This document shows, piece by piece, positions 12,883 to 27,400 of a stretch of DNA of 64,000 bases; within the stretch, counting starts at the first letter, position 1, and each line of letters starts with the position of its first letter. Made by a program: the position numbers and the translations under genes. The DNA is from Hymenolepis diminuta. Lineage: Eukaryota > Platyhelminthes > Cestoda > Cyclophyllidea > Hymenolepididae. The notes beneath the pieces were generated by a model. That model ran no database searches. It worked only from the letters and a program-made list of their open reading frames with translations, and was not told the DNA's origin. The DNA lies in the NCBI GenBank assembly GCA_900708905.1, contig CAADRB010000006.1, positions 1,690,288-1,754,287 of the forward strand, given 5' to 3'.

Positions 12883-14279
12883 GCTTTTCTTTGGCTGATA
12901 GATCAATTGAGCAAACTTAAAATCGCCATGCATTTTCTATCACCGTTCGATCTCTATTCATTCTAATTCCAAACACTGCTAATTCAAGTAATATGCATCA
13001 GGCCAACCCGCATATCTTGGAATACCAAATATTTCACTTTTTGGACTGTAGTTAGAACCCTCTAAGAGCACAGACGCATTGATAAACAGTTTTCGCTCTT
13101 TGTATAGGAAAAGGACTACATATTGACCACCATAGTGTAACAATCTCTGTTTTAGATCTCTACCATAAATGAGGACACGGCAAATTCGCTTACTTCTTCA
13201 TTTTTCGTCTGAACTTGCGTCGACCGATGCGTTCATCTCCAGACGTTTAAATTTTCAATAATATATTCAGGTTATTGGCAAATTAAGAAGTTCAGAAATA
13301 TTTCCGCGAATGTTAAGATGTTGAAGGATCATTACAGATGTACGTACCAAGAATTTTCATGTGAAACTCGATGCCACTGGTTATTTATTGAAATCCCGAT
13401 TGGAAAATACCCATATAAATTTCAACTTTCAAATTAAACCCTAATTAGCATAGGCTCTTCTTATCAGTAAAAAGTGAATAATAATTAACTTATTCGATTT
13501 GACTTGTTTCTAAATCACCGTGTGTAATGAACCCTACAGTCATTCTATTTAACCAATCTAGGGAGGAAATTCTACAAATTCAAATTGCTCCATGGTTGAC
13601 AACAAGATTTCAAAGAAGAGCAAAAGACCTTCTCAGTAATCCTGACTGACATCGCAAGAGTACTGTTGAAAGGAGAGCGTCATTTTCACTATGGCTACTT
13701 TGACGAATGAGTAAAAAGTCAAATACAAACGAATTATTAAGCCATTAGAAACTGTTCACAAGACATTTTCCTTTAAAATTTAAGTATAGGAAATATAGTA
13801 CGGGTATATAAATGCAATAAATTTGCGTTATTTATTTTACCTCTAGTTAGAGTAGCAATTAAAACTGGTATGTTTTGTCCCTTTAACTGAATCATGAAAG
13901 TTTCATCCATTTTATTTCAAAATCTCAAAGATGCCAGAATTGCTTGCCGTGTTTTGTTAAGCTGATATGAAACCTCAACTAGGAACCTTGATTATGCGAG
14001 AAAAGTATCACCATATATTTTCTGAAAACCTTCACACCTATATGGAAGATTAACCACTCTTGCATTCCATTCATCTACTTAGAAGAAGGGACCGACGCAA
14101 TTATCAGATATGCAATATTTCTTCAAGCGAATCCTAAATGATTAGGATCAAGATAAAAATTAATTACCAAAGTAGTGATTCACACGGTGATCTTAAAGCC
14201 TATACTTTCTTTTAAACAAACACTCTAAAAAAACAAATTATTCTGGTTTGGTTTTTGTAGACAGTTTAATGTTGTCTAA

Positions 14280-14552
14280 TTGTCGCTGAAAAAGCGGAAT
14301 GTTACTAGTGTTATGCAATCTAGATTGCATAATGAGGTAAACTATGGCAAAGTAGCTCGGAAACAGAAAAGAGGGGAGAAGACTTGTAACTCGACTAAGG
14401 CTTCACCAAAATTTATTACTAGAGTGCAACGGTCTGTGTACCTCTCAGATATTGAGAGTCGATTGAATACCTTTTTAACCATTACTATTGCAACGTGGAG
14501 ACCTCATTTTGAAGTTACGAGGGAAGGAATAATAGAAATAACTAAGGAGTGA
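14280..14552 (+). other. Unassigned open frame, 90 codons
   Basis: A stop-free frame encoding a basic peptide (for example KVARKQKRGEKTC) in an otherwise stop-rich region. It opens at a TTG; the first ATG lies about ten codons in. I recognise no family and see no convincing splice sites. It carries a perfect 22-bp palindrome at 14311-14332. It may be a remnant of a mobile-element gene or chance. Confidence 0.15.
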
Positions 14553-15639
14553 GTTTTCTTCATAGAATTTCATAAATTTTGCATTCTACTCAGAAAATAT
14601 TTTCTTCTATTTCAGTTAAAAATGTATCTATTCCAATGTTTTGACCTTAATTAATTTTAGCCATAATTTTAAGTTGCAAGGTGGAGATACTTCTCCAATT
14701 TTCAGGAGCATATGCGAGTGAATACGATTCTATTTTTATCTCCTTTTATATTCTGTTTTTTAATTTAGTGTCATAGCATTGTCTGAAAGCTCTGGATTTG
14801 AGTATCGAAATGAACCTCAATAAACCGTGAATATCCGTACTTTTAATGTTGGACAACTTTAGCAATTAATACATTTCACTTCTGAAGTTAGCAAAATTTA
14901 ATTTCGCTTTAACTTGATTGTGGCCAAAGGTTGCAAACTATCTCTTCATATTTTATTCAGGTTTTCAAAAGGGAAATCAAAACTTCATCCTAGATGTCCC
15001 CAAGAAGGAAACGAAATTTAGATCCTATTGTATATTTGTGCTTAATCCTAAAGTCCCTACCCTAATTATAAATAAATAATTGGGTGAATATTTAGCTATT
15101 TCCAGATCCCACTAAATAGAAATAAAATGGGTACTATAGACTATTAATTAGGGTCTTTCTGATTACTCCATTAACCTCGAAGATGTAGTTAAAAGTAGGA
15201 AGAGGCCTCGTGTAAAAAAAGAGTCGGAATGTTGCCTTCGCGGGAATTTAAAATGCAGAGTCGAAGTCCTGACGTTACTGTTGCGATGATTAATGTGTGG
15301 CGAATGGCCTTCTCGATCACCTTTGGGAAATTTTAAATGCAATTCATTTCAAATGGTGAACTCACTTTTAGGTTAATTCTGGTTAATAATTAAGAATACG
15401 GATTTCCCAATTAGAAGAAAGTTTATTTTCTGTATTCATTCGTAAATATTTGAACTATAAAATGGTAAGTTACACCCGCTTTTTACAGCAAAGACATGTT
15501 CTGGTAAAACGAATTATCATTTCCCACGGGAGTCCAAAAAGCTTTTGTAAGTTTTCATTATGGAATAGCCTCTGTATATGTGAAGCAACAAAACAGTTCA
15601 GTAAGAGATGAAACTAAAGATTGAAAAAACATGAATAAT

Positions 15640-15870
15640 GAAGTCAGAAGGTCAAGAGTTTTTGCTTTAGTTCATTTGCTTGGAACATTTAGTTGCCCAC
15701 TTTCACATAGGAAATATTAACTAATCTGAATGTTCTAAAGTTCATTTTTCATTATTTGATCTCTGGGTTTCTGGGTGAATTAATGCTTGTGATACTAATA
15801 ACCATCTGATTGAATTAGACTGTTGGTCACTCTGATTTTTTAGATAATAGTGGGAAGTATTTTAAATATA
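15640..15870 (+). repeat. Degenerate module B copy
   Basis: The block TTTCATTATTTGATCTCTGG and the following 90 bp resemble the central part of module B at 40110-40220. Similarity is weak. Confidence 0.3.
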
Positions 15871-18323
15871 GGAGAACTCAAAACATAACTCTCAAAACAA
15901 AAGTGATTGTTAACTCATTACATATTGCTAGTGAAAAGCTTGTTCCCATTAGTTTAATGTATTCTGTAAGGGAAGTAAAATTGGGCTATTTCTAATACAA
16001 ATAGTGTTTTTTTTATAAAAAGTCATTTATTTTATTCACGATTTCCCTCAAATCAATAAGCCTTTTCATTAAAATGAAATGTAGTCCGTATACGCAAACT
16101 ACTATGCGACGTGTATAGATTTTCAGTGGCGCTTTTGACTTTGGTGCAGCTTCGACTGGCAAATAAACTCCTATTAAATGAAAATTTGCAAACCATTATC
16201 GCTGTTTGGTCTTGAGATATCATCCAGAAATGATTTATTTAACACTCCTAAGTTCAAAATTTTCTCGTGAATATTACAATGCTTCAATATTTTTTTATTA
16301 AACTGTGGGTAAATCAATAATAATTCAAACATTACTCAATATTTGAAGTTCATAAAATTTCACTATTTCGAAATAAAACCCTTCACGTATGCCCTATCGT
16401 TGGCATATTCTAAACTTAATTCGTGTATACGGAAACATTTATTTAAGCAGTCCAATTCTGATGAATACCGAATTTTATGTTCGTTTTGTTCAATCTCTCG
16501 GCAAAATTTATGATGAAATGTGTTTTTCTTGCTCGCCGGTGAAAAGATGTGATTTGGATTAACGAAAAAATAGGAAGTGAACTGTGCATTGTTGGCGCAG
16601 GACATCAACTTACATCATCAAAACATGTCGATCTAAAGGTCCTAGTCTTGGAAATAAAAAAATTAAATTTTAAGCTTGAATAGGCAGTAAAAATTTTCAT
16701 GTATACTTCGATATGAGTTAGAACAATCTAAAACTTCTTAGTAGCATTGCTTTTATTGCCATCGTCACAGTGTTGTGTGGGCATCCCCCCCCCCCCTCTT
16801 CACTCCGGTCATTAAGCCGTTTATCAAGTTAGCCAATAGAATCAGTAGAAGTCAATGTAAAATTGGATTAACTTACTAAATTACCTACCAAAATACAAGA
16901 GTGAAACAGTCGATCATAGAATATTTCGTCAAGAAAATAAAGTCTGAAATAGTAATGAGTAGTTTTCCACGGAAAGTTTAATTATAAAGTAATTTGAAAG
17001 AAATCAAATGTTATTCCCTAAAGTCTTCTTTACCAACTTACTATGTATAGAGCTTAAAATAAAGTTTTATTCAAAATTATGTTGTACTAAGAAGCACAGA
17101 AATAAAAAGACCATTAGATGTTAACGTCCAGAGAATTTATTCATTTGATTATGCTTAAGATGTGCCTACGATCTTAGTTTAACTTGCCCGTGTATATACA
17201 ACCATCGGTTACCAACTTGATTTAAAAATTGGCTGTCTACTATTTAGAGTGGTTAATACTCATTTTAAACTATTTTCTTCATCTTAACTGTTAGCTGTAA
17301 GAAAGAAATTTGTATCAATTCTAAAGAAACTCCTAAACATTGGATTTCGGTGTCTGTGCATTTCAAATGAACTAGAAGAGTTTGTTTCGAATTGTCGAAA
17401 TTTTAATTGCAGAAGTGAATAAGACCTATATATTCGATATATAAAAGAAAAATAGTAAATTGAGTTACAAGTTTCTTCCAGTCATCAGAAAACTATTCAT
17501 ATCGGTAAGCTTTCAATTAGTTGCGCGAGAAACATCAAAAAATTTGACTTATATTTATAATATTTATTTATTACACATTTCTCCACTGCTGGTGCAAGGA
17601 TCGAGAAAAAGAATACATTTAGTATGCGTTTTTTGGATTGCTTGACTCTTTGTTGGTCACTGCAAAGCTGTCTTTCATTGAATCAATAATGGTATATACG
17701 TCCCGTATTAATTCTCCAGTTGACATAAATTGAATCAGCAATATATGGGAAACTTCGATAACTATTATAATGTCATTATTCCGCTGCAAATATAATATGA
17801 AACCCACAGATGCGCATTAATTTAATTAAATTATCTAAATTAAGCTATTTCAAATTTTGTGTCAAACTACCAAAACCCTTTTTCTCATTATAAAGTCTTC
17901 AAAGAAAAATAACATCAAATTATTTACGGGCATAAAACTTATGCACTTGGAGGATTTTCATGGTATATCGATTAAATCGCCACATCCTTACCATTTTTGA
18001 ATAATTTTATTCATAAGTCATAATGCACGCGTTAATTTGCAAACTAAAAAATATTGAATATCGATCTCAAGAACTTTAAATCATTTGTTAACAGATTTAC
18101 GTGATGGATTTCCCATTGGTCGAGTAATCTATCTAGGATATATCGTCACGATATTTACTAATATTCCCTTCGTTAAGAATACTTTATTAATAATAATGCA
18201 TTAACACAAATTAATAGAGATACTATTTTAATTATTTTAATTTAACTTTCAGCACATTTTCTTTGTTAGGTTGTTATAAATAATAATTTTTCCAAGGTCG
18301 GATCACCCTTATTTAAACTAGAG

Positions 18324-18433
18324 ATGACCCGAGAAAAGTCGAAAATCTCTCACTTGAGGAACTTAGATCTGCCATTTAATCTGGATAAGGCTGGAATGGA
18401 TTGTATTTCCTACGGAAGGCTCATTCTTCTAGG
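18324..18433 (+). CDS. PELI: Pellino exon 1: N-terminus
   Basis: Encodes residues 1-36 and ends with YGRLILLG, which matches the conserved YGELIVLGYNG start of the Pellino FHA domain. The donor is GTATGC, phase 2; exon 2 completes the motif as GTNG. No in-frame ATG lies between the upstream stop (18267-18269) and this one. Confidence 0.85.
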
Positions 18434-21400
18434 GTATGCTTATTCTATTTATTATGCCAAATGAAATTAATATTTCGTAATATATTTCATTTTGTAATTG
18501 GTAATAATTATCTTCAGCATTATTACCTATTATTTCATTGCAAAGATTATTATATTAAAGATTGGCAAATATCATGTAAAAAAGTTAATCATGCTCGTTT
18601 CACAAATTGTCATAGCTTTACCAGTGTTCTTGCCCTTTTCTATTTATTAGTTTTGTAATTATTTCAGAACAAACGGTGCAGCCACAAGACCAGAAGTTAC
18701 CAAGAATGGTAACAGATGTTTGGAACTTTATCAGCGATCCACTGCAAATGGAGTCTCCCCAGGTCCTATATCATTCGTTCCAGATTCAACTAAATCCGAA
18801 GTGCGCACCATGTTTTTAGCATTTGCCTTATTAACATATTGATCCTGGCATAGCTATAATTCCACCCTTCTTGCTTTATCTAAAAGCGATTTGTGACATT
18901 GTTTACCTTTCGGCCAGTAACTCATTTTTTATGCCATTCTGCTGAATAGTTTGCTTTATCCTCTCGAGGTGTTTAAACAGTGCCCTGGAGTTTTGCGGGT
19001 CTGTTGCTAAACAATGTGATACAACTTGTATTGTCCAGTTTTATACAACCTGATTGTTTGTGTAAGTTAGCCTCGTATTTAGTTCCAATTGTTCTTTTAC
19101 CTGAATCCCCTTAAAATGAACTTTAGCATATAGTACTTTCTTATCAAAGTGTCAACTCTCAATTTAAATACGCATGGTCTCTTTTTTTTTATTTTCGGAG
19201 AGAGAGTAAGTTTTGTAATACTATATTCGATTGCGTTCACATTATTAATACAAACTGTATTATTCTTTTCTTTTATCTTTTACACAGTGTAACAGTTCTA
19301 TGCAATCTAATATCAGTTTTAACATATTTCTTAATTTACTATACTTATTAAAGCCATTTAAATAAAATCAATTTAGTACTTTTATAAATAACAATTGAAA
19401 ACAAATTCTTCCATTTTTTGTTAATCTATACTAATTCAAAGACAAGAATAAATTTTACATGATGAGCAAGAAGTTATGAAATTAAAGCTATTTTAATTTC
19501 TAATAAGTTGGAAATTATGTCGAAGCACTTGGGTGAGATGGTTAAGAGGTCTAATTGAAAGGAGTTTAACTCTACAAAGCGGGCTCAGGTAGATTAGAAG
19601 CGTTTAAGATAAAATTCTCGACTGGTATACGTCGATTATATTTTTTTAAAAAGAAGATAAATTGAGCTTAACAAGTAGGCGAACTCATATGTGAGTTCTT
19701 TTTCTGTGAAATAGGTTTATAGAACTGAGGCATTCACTGCTGAGAATATCATTTTTTCTCAATGTACTATTTTTTTGTGCAGTGATACAGTATTTCTTTT
19801 TTTCCCTTCCTAATTTATGAATTTAGTCCGATTGTTGTAGAATATATAATGAACAACATTTTGTTTCGTAAAATAACAACATTGATTTGCGATTTCCTTG
19901 ATTATATGTTTTATAGTCGTATTTGAGAAGGGAATTCTGTTTTATAACTTTGTGGAGCGCCCTGGTATTATAAAGTAAAATATTTACAGTTTTTAATAGA
20001 TTCTCAACGGTTGTATATGGAAATAAATCTTCCTTGCATTTCCATCTATTTGTACAATTTCTTATTAATAATAGTAATATGATCTTTCGATTTATTACGA
20101 CCTGTAGATAATCACTGATTTTTGACAAAACGGCTAAGTGCAATGTGAGTTTCCTATACTTAACAAGTCTATTTAAACAAAAGCCCTTCTCTGAGGCAAA
20201 ATTTAAACTGTATGGTATGTAGCTTTGAATATAACATTTACTGGAGAGAGGAAAAGGTGAAGTTTTGAAATTCCGGTCTTAAAAACAAGGATTTCTGTAT
20301 TTCTACCCATCTTGTTGGTTTTTTTGGACGTTTGATGTAACGTCGCAAAATACGACTATATTGATCGTTTCGCTTTGTTTTTTTGTTGTGCCCCATTTGT
20401 ATTTACGATTTTACCTACCAAAGCAACAATATAGCTTTTGTTATCCTTTGTTTCTAACTTAGTTGTTTTGTTTTCAGGTTGTTACAAATCCCAGTCGACA
20501 CGCCGTTTCCTACACTTTCAATCGAACTAATACGGTTGTTGTGGAATATGTTCCAGATCCTAACATTGATCTCTTTCAGGTATGCCCCTTTTTACCTGTT
20601 TCAATTTCTTCTGATTGTTTATAAATGTTTTTTAATTGGGCGCCTAAATGATTTAAAAGTTAGCGAATTAAGGCACACTCGGTATGCATGTTAGATTACA
20701 ATGCACATTTGACGGCTTACTAGTCTCCGATGTTTTATCTAATTGATTTTTTCTGTTTTTCTTTTCTTTATTCCTTAACTGTTTGATTTATAAATCCGTA
20801 TAATGTTATATTATAATGATGATTGATACTTATTTAATTATGTGCGCCGAAAATAAATTATCTTTAGTAAATAAGTGGGCTTCAAGTGGTAAGATTATGG
20901 ATTTTCAATCCTGTTTTGAAGGAATTGGGTGTCTCATTATTCCTTTCAAATCAATCGGAACCGCATGTCTTTATTACTTTTTTTCGAATTTGTAGATAAA
21001 TAATATACTGCTTTTGTTGTAGTTTTTAACAAGATATCTCCTTTTACTTCTCGCATTCTATAAAATCTGAAATTATTCAGTTCTACCTGAGCTTAATGGG
21101 AAATCCTTAATGAAAAATATTTTAGGTCATTTTTGCCAAAAGTCATCCTGAGACAATTTTAATAGTTTTTTATATTAAGCATCTAGGCTACTATCGACTA
21201 GTTGTATAGAGTTGGCATGACCAACCCCTCCCCCCCATTTTCAATCAAATGGTCCAGAAGCTTCGAAAATTAACTCACTCAAGATCCTGGGGATCAGATT
21301 CTGAAATTTAAACTCTGGATTAATAGAATCTGTTGCGGTGAGTCATGCCCATTAAGTAACAAGTGGACAGTCGAAGAAATCTAGAGGGACACAAAACTCA

Positions 21401-24400
21401 TAAGGTATCCTTATTCTTACTCGATCTCTTTCTCCTACCCTCTCCATTCCTTATTGGACTATTTTACGGCTCTCTGTGCTCATATGTTTTCCCATGATTA
21501 ATAGTTATGAAAATTTTTTCGCCGTGGGAAATAGCATGATTGCCAAATCTTAATTATCCCAACCTCGGGATATCAAGTATAATCGTATTTTTTAAATGAA
21601 TTTACCTGTATTTAATGTATATAATATTATACTTAGTTGTTGTAATGTATTGGAAAAATTCAACAGATTCAGAGGTGTGTTAGCGACTGGCCAAATTGTG
21701 GGTTTTACCTACATCCGGAATTTGGGTCTCCGGGCTTCATACCAGCGTATAACCTCAAATACCTTAACTTTGAAGCGACGACTCTATGAAATAATATGTT
21801 TTGAAACTTGTCATTGCTTTCACTTCGTCCTTTTTCTGTATTTAAAGGTTTTGTCGTAATTAAACGAGCCACGAACCCTGTATCTTCGTAAATATTAGCC
21901 GTTAGCTTACTCTTAATCTTATACGCAAGATGATTAAAAAATTAACTCCTTTTAAAAACCTCCAAAGGTTTAAATGCTCAAGAATCTGCCAATCTATCCG
22001 CGCCCTGTGATAGTAATGGATAACTACAGAAGTTCATGCTTGTGTCGGTGTATAGACTAACGAAAACCCATGGAAAGCTCAAGACCACGGATTACTTAGG
22101 GGAGTTCCGAGTGTTTTAAGAAACTTCAAGCAAATTTTTATGTGCAACTCGAATCAACAATAAATTCTCATTTAATATCTTTTCATGTTTTATTTCTTTT
22201 AATAATTTGATTTTTAAATTAGAGAGTTGATCCCCAATCACCAAACATGTGCTTGCACACTTATTTTCCTACCTATAACATTTGAATTTTAAAGCTAAGT
22301 AAATATTTGCATGAATTAATGTTTGTTCTCATTTCTTCTTTATATATATGGCGGCTTGTTGATACCGGCTTAGATATTTAGTAAAAGTCATACTAACTTA
22401 GTAATACCCTAGGAAACCTTAGATAGATATTAGGTAGACTATGGTGAACTTGAAATCTATCGTTTAGGAAGTTTTCAAGTACTATCTTACATCAATATTG
22501 TCTCACTGATAATTTAGCTTAATGTCCTAATAATTTTAAAGCACTTATGTCAAACATTATTTTAATGATAGATAAACTGTGATTACTGGGAAATACTTTT
22601 TCCTACCTTTTAAAATCGTATGATAATTTGTTTGTTATCTGCACCCTAAGCAATTGTTTTGATTCTTTTTCCTTTTGATTGGGTAGAGGGGATTTTCCAG
22701 ATCCGTTTACCTGGCGAGCTTTAAGTCTCCCCCTCTGGTATGAATGATTCAGCATTAAAATAAGATGCTATTTGCTCTCTAAATAATTAAATCGTACAGG
22801 AGCATTTATGGAAATAATCCTTTTATACAGTTTGTCATCAATTTTCAATCGGAAGGAGGATGATAATAGATTAAAAGCTGTTCAGAACGCTGCTCGAAGA
22901 ATGATGTTAGGATTTTACATCAGGAGACAAATGTATGTTAAAGCTCCTGCAGAAAAGTTCAGTGCCGTCACAAAGACGGGGTTAAATGTATGGGCAAGTC
23001 TTCACAGGAAAAATGAGATAGTAGCCCAAGAGCTATGGAAATCCCATTTATCAAAGGTGGATACCTCTAAATCCCCACACACAAAAAGCTGTATAATGCA
23101 ACTTCAGATGGATGGTAAACAGATGCCCAGCGAGAAAGAAGATGGAATTCTATTCTCGCATCATTGGACATCAACCATAATTAAAAGATGCTCGTAAATG
23201 AGGAGTCAAATGTGTGGATTCTCGGCGTAATTAATTTTTTACAAATAAAAGTGCAATGCATAGTCACTGGTAGATCGATTACCACAAATCCAAATATAAA
23301 CTGTCAGCCGATAGACTTTTTCGTCAGGTAAATGGGTGGAAACTTGCTACCCAAATTTTCCTTATGAAGGGTAAGATGATTATAAAAAGGGTAAGTCTGA
23401 TTGGAATTCAACTTGAAAAAGGAGTTAACCTGATGATTCTGGAGCTCAGGTGAAGTAGAGTGCTTCTGATTCCCCGACTCTCACCTCTACTGTCCAAATA
23501 CTCTATCTTAAAAGTAAACACACCGCTTTTTGAACTTTCACTTGCTGTGTACTTGTATGTTTCCCTATGATGAAAAGTCGTAAAGCTTTTTTTGGCTTAC
23601 TATGAAAAATAAATAAAATAATCAAAATAATATGTGGTTTTCCCTCTACATGTTCGATTTATCCTATTTGTTTTTGATCTTACAGATTGGGCGCTATAAG
23701 TCTCCCATAATAGATTTCCACATTGGAGATGTCCCTTCACCAACTGAACGATCGAGTCCAACAACGAATGGAAATAGTTCATTTCTGGAGAGATCTCGAG
23801 CTAGTATCTTTTTTGGTATGTTTGACAGAGCCTCCCCTACACCAAAGAAACCTGTTGGCTCTCTGTCTACCGTCTCCCGCTTCGCTTGTCGGATCGACAT
23901 TGATCGGAGACCCCCGCATGCAGCCCGTATTTATGCTGCGGGATTTGATACGAGGAATAATATTTTCCTTGGTGTAAGTAATTGACCTATAATTAATATT
24001 GTTCGATTATTGTATTAATTGAACAAGTGGATATATATCTATAAGGACAATTTGTGGAAAAGGGAGGGAGATTTGGTCCATGGAGTCCGAGATTTTTAAT
24101 TATTTGCTGTTCAGCTTCGAATCTCTTTCTTTTAGTTTGTCCAGTATTAATCTCTCCTGTTTTTCGTTCCGACCGTTACCAATATTCACCGAGGGGTCAA
24201 TGGGTCATTAATCTGGACAGAGAAAATGGCACTTGGAATTCCCTAATAAGGCCGGAATTTCGCTCTGTCGTAATTTCCTACAGCTGATTGGTCATGATCG
24301 GGCTTTTTTGGTTGGCTGGAATTTATTCGTGAGAGAAGAAGAAAGCTAGTCTAAATGGCCTTGAAAAATCAACCGACCAATTAGGATAGCAATTCGAAGT

Positions 24401-27400
24401 AAACAGTATTATCTGGGATTAGAGTTTGGATGCTGTCATTGGACTCGATTCTAATCCACTGCCAACAACCAAAATTGTTGAAATGTTAATTACTTTTACT
24501 CCTGTCGCATATCAAGAATATTACCTGAATTCGAATTCCTTTTTTTTCTATTAGAGAACTTTATAACCACTCTAAATTATACCTAGATTAAAAATTTGAC
24601 GATATTTTTAAGATAAATTAAATTTTGCTTCAGGATCAATTCTGCTAATATATAGCTAACATTATCTCATATTTGTAATGCTGACTAAAATGACTGAAAA
24701 TTTTGATGTCAAGTCCTGCTAATTTAACAATCTGCATTTTGGATACAAAAGGTGCGTAATGAAATTGACCATGTCGGATGTGTACTTTCACATATTTGTT
24801 CAAAATGCAAGGCTGCTCAACAAAATCAAGAGAAATGCCTTCATCAATTTAATCTTTAGAACTAAAAATTGCAATTTGTAGACGAAGTTGAATGTCAAAG
24901 TGCAGATAAGATAATCGCAAAGTCTCATAGAGCTCTTTCTTCAATGTGAAAGTTATGAACTCTATTGTTAAATTTGCATCTTCGGTTGGATCTTTACAAA
25001 ATGCACTTATTATTCTGATAGGATAGAATAATGTAAAGGCATCATTCTCGTAACTAATAGATTGTAAGAGTGGCTAAGTAGGAGAGTAATGGCCAGTATG
25101 CTAAATAACAAGAGGAAACCATTAAACATTTGAAAGGTGGAAAGAAGTAAATCTCAATATTTAGAAGTTAAGACACTAGGGAAAAATTGATGAACGGATT
25201 GAAGCATGTTACCTGACCCTGGATAAGCCCAAAAGCCACTGCAAGTAAATGTCTGTTAGGTACTGTTGATTACTGATTAAAATTGTGATAAAAAATGACA
25301 TAGGTACCAGTAATTTTAAGAAGTAGACATGGGCGTTAACATCCAATTTTCTAAACGGACGGGCCCTCCAGGTGTCTTCATTTAGTCGTCGTTAAATATT
25401 TTGAAAAGTGACTGACAATTTATTTCCGAATCAAGTCAGCAATCTCGGGTTACATATAAGCAGTTAATTTAATGTTGTTTCGGCAATTACAGATACGTAC
25501 AAATACATAATAATCAACCTTATCCAAGGGTGTTCATGATAATCTAAGGATTTAACATCACTGAAAAAGTACTTCTAGGCGAGCACTATGCGATATTTGT
25601 CGGGCGGTGTATCATTCGAATCTGATTGATCGATAATTGGTGAGTGAATATTTAGCTAATAAAAAGCCTAGGAATATGACAAATGATTAGCCGCGATAAG
25701 GAAGGCGATTGCGATTAACTTTAGTTGAATTGAAGCATACGAAAGATTGGTAATAAGGACTTTGTGTGCTCATTAACTCCGAATTCAGTCATCGACGTAA
25801 TTAGCTGAATCATTTCTTAAAGATAGCATTACTCACTACTCATCTAAATCGCTAACCATTGTTCTTCATCTCTTTATAAAACCACCTCCTTTAAAAATTT
25901 TGCATAGTTGTGCAAAGTTACCCACATGTTTAGTATACTTTGAACTCATAACTCTCTCACTCCCCCACTAACGGGTTAAGTAACTTTCTTGATTTTGTGT
26001 GTTGACATCACCAACCGCGGTTAATTACTGCTTGTATGTCCATGTGTGCTGTCTTAATTGAAGATCTGTTGTGAGTCAGTGGTATGCAGTTAAGCGATAT
26101 GTTTGTGCAAATTTTCAATTTTTGACTTCTATGTGTACTAGATAAATTAGGTTGTGCATTTCCTGACGATTTTGGTGATTGAAAGTAAGTAGATATCGAT
26201 GCCACCAAAACGCTGGAGATGTGTATCGTTGTACGGTTTGCACTTCTAAATGCAAATTGCGAAAAATATAGTAAACTGTTGTAAAATAAAGTCAGACTTT
26301 ATGTCATGAGGTATTCTATGAGTTCTCCGGCCCCAGAGAGAGATGGAGAGTGAGGGGAGGAGGGAGGGTAGGGAGAGATTTAAACGAACAAGACAGTCTA
26401 GTAACCAGGTTAGACCAGGTATATTGATGCAATTAAAACTCTATGTAGACACATACTTGGGTTTAGTCGGATTGCGACTAACTGGGGAAGACTGAATCAA
26501 TTATTTGTCTTCCATCTTAGAATGTGACAGAAAATGATTGGTCAGACAATGGACTAGTCGATGGAAGGGAGTTGAATTCACCATGGCGATGGCGTGGAAT
26601 CGTTGTAGCACTTCCGTTCCACGTTAAAGCATTGTTTCTCTTTCCTATCATAACCCTAACTTCAAGGCTTATATACACTTCAACACAGCTATGGTCTTCA
26701 TACTTCGTCCATAAAAAATCTAAGAGCTAGTATACATCGTACTATTGGGAAAAATGGATGGATCTTAATTTGGGAAGATTGAACAGGGAAATTTGTTATG
26801 CGGTTCCTGGCTTATAAATCAAACTACTTTCAGATATTTGTTTCGTTTGTCCATCTACAACCTTTGAAATTTACAATGCTTCTCCGCGAGGTTCCTGATA
26901 TGTAACTGCTTAACCATCGTTGCCGTTTTTGTGATGAGCAAATTTCATTTCAGTTAAATAAAAGATCATATCGAGAATACGATTTTGAGTACACATCTTC
27001 CTATAGAATGTTTACCGAGGGGAGGAGAAAGATAAAATTAGGAATTTCAGTATTGAAACCACGATTTATATCTAGATCCAGTTGCGGATAGGTTTAGACT
27101 CCTGATAGCATTCGGTTGAAGCGTAGCTTTCATGGGAGGTTGGTGAAAATTGTATCAGGTGTTAGTTTTCATGAATCTGGCATTAACAATCTAATTCGAA
27201 TTTTTCCGCTTGCAGAAGAAAGTTCACACCCGATCTGACCGAGTCAAAAAGATTGGGTGTTAGTTCCACCCTCATCCTAGTTGAATTTTCTTATTCAAAG
27301 GAACCGTACATAGTGAACAGAAAGTTAATTAACGAGTCTTAAATCCTATAACCTTCTAAACTTTTCACTTTAATTGAGAATGTTTTTGCTACTGATAACT

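Larger units (their letters stand above)
12885..18320. other. Gene-poor AT-rich region upstream of Pellino
   Basis: No supported gene. It contains an unassigned 90-codon open frame (14280-14552), a module B relic (15640-15870) and a run of 12 C at 16785-16796. Any non-coding 5' exon or promoter of the Pellino gene should lie in its right part, but no clear TATA box or initiator could be singled out. Confidence 0.5.
20580..23685 (+). other. Pellino intron 3 with transposon debris
   Basis: The 3.1-kb intron contains a weak repeat unit (21960-22150, also seen at 37540-37740), an unassigned 129-codon open frame (22808-23197) and a diverged copy of module A (23210-23625). Confidence 0.7.

Noticed and set aside
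24054..24287. Protein-coding ORF in Pellino intron 4
   Set aside because: No family resemblance, and no splice sites in phase with exons 4 and 5, which join directly.
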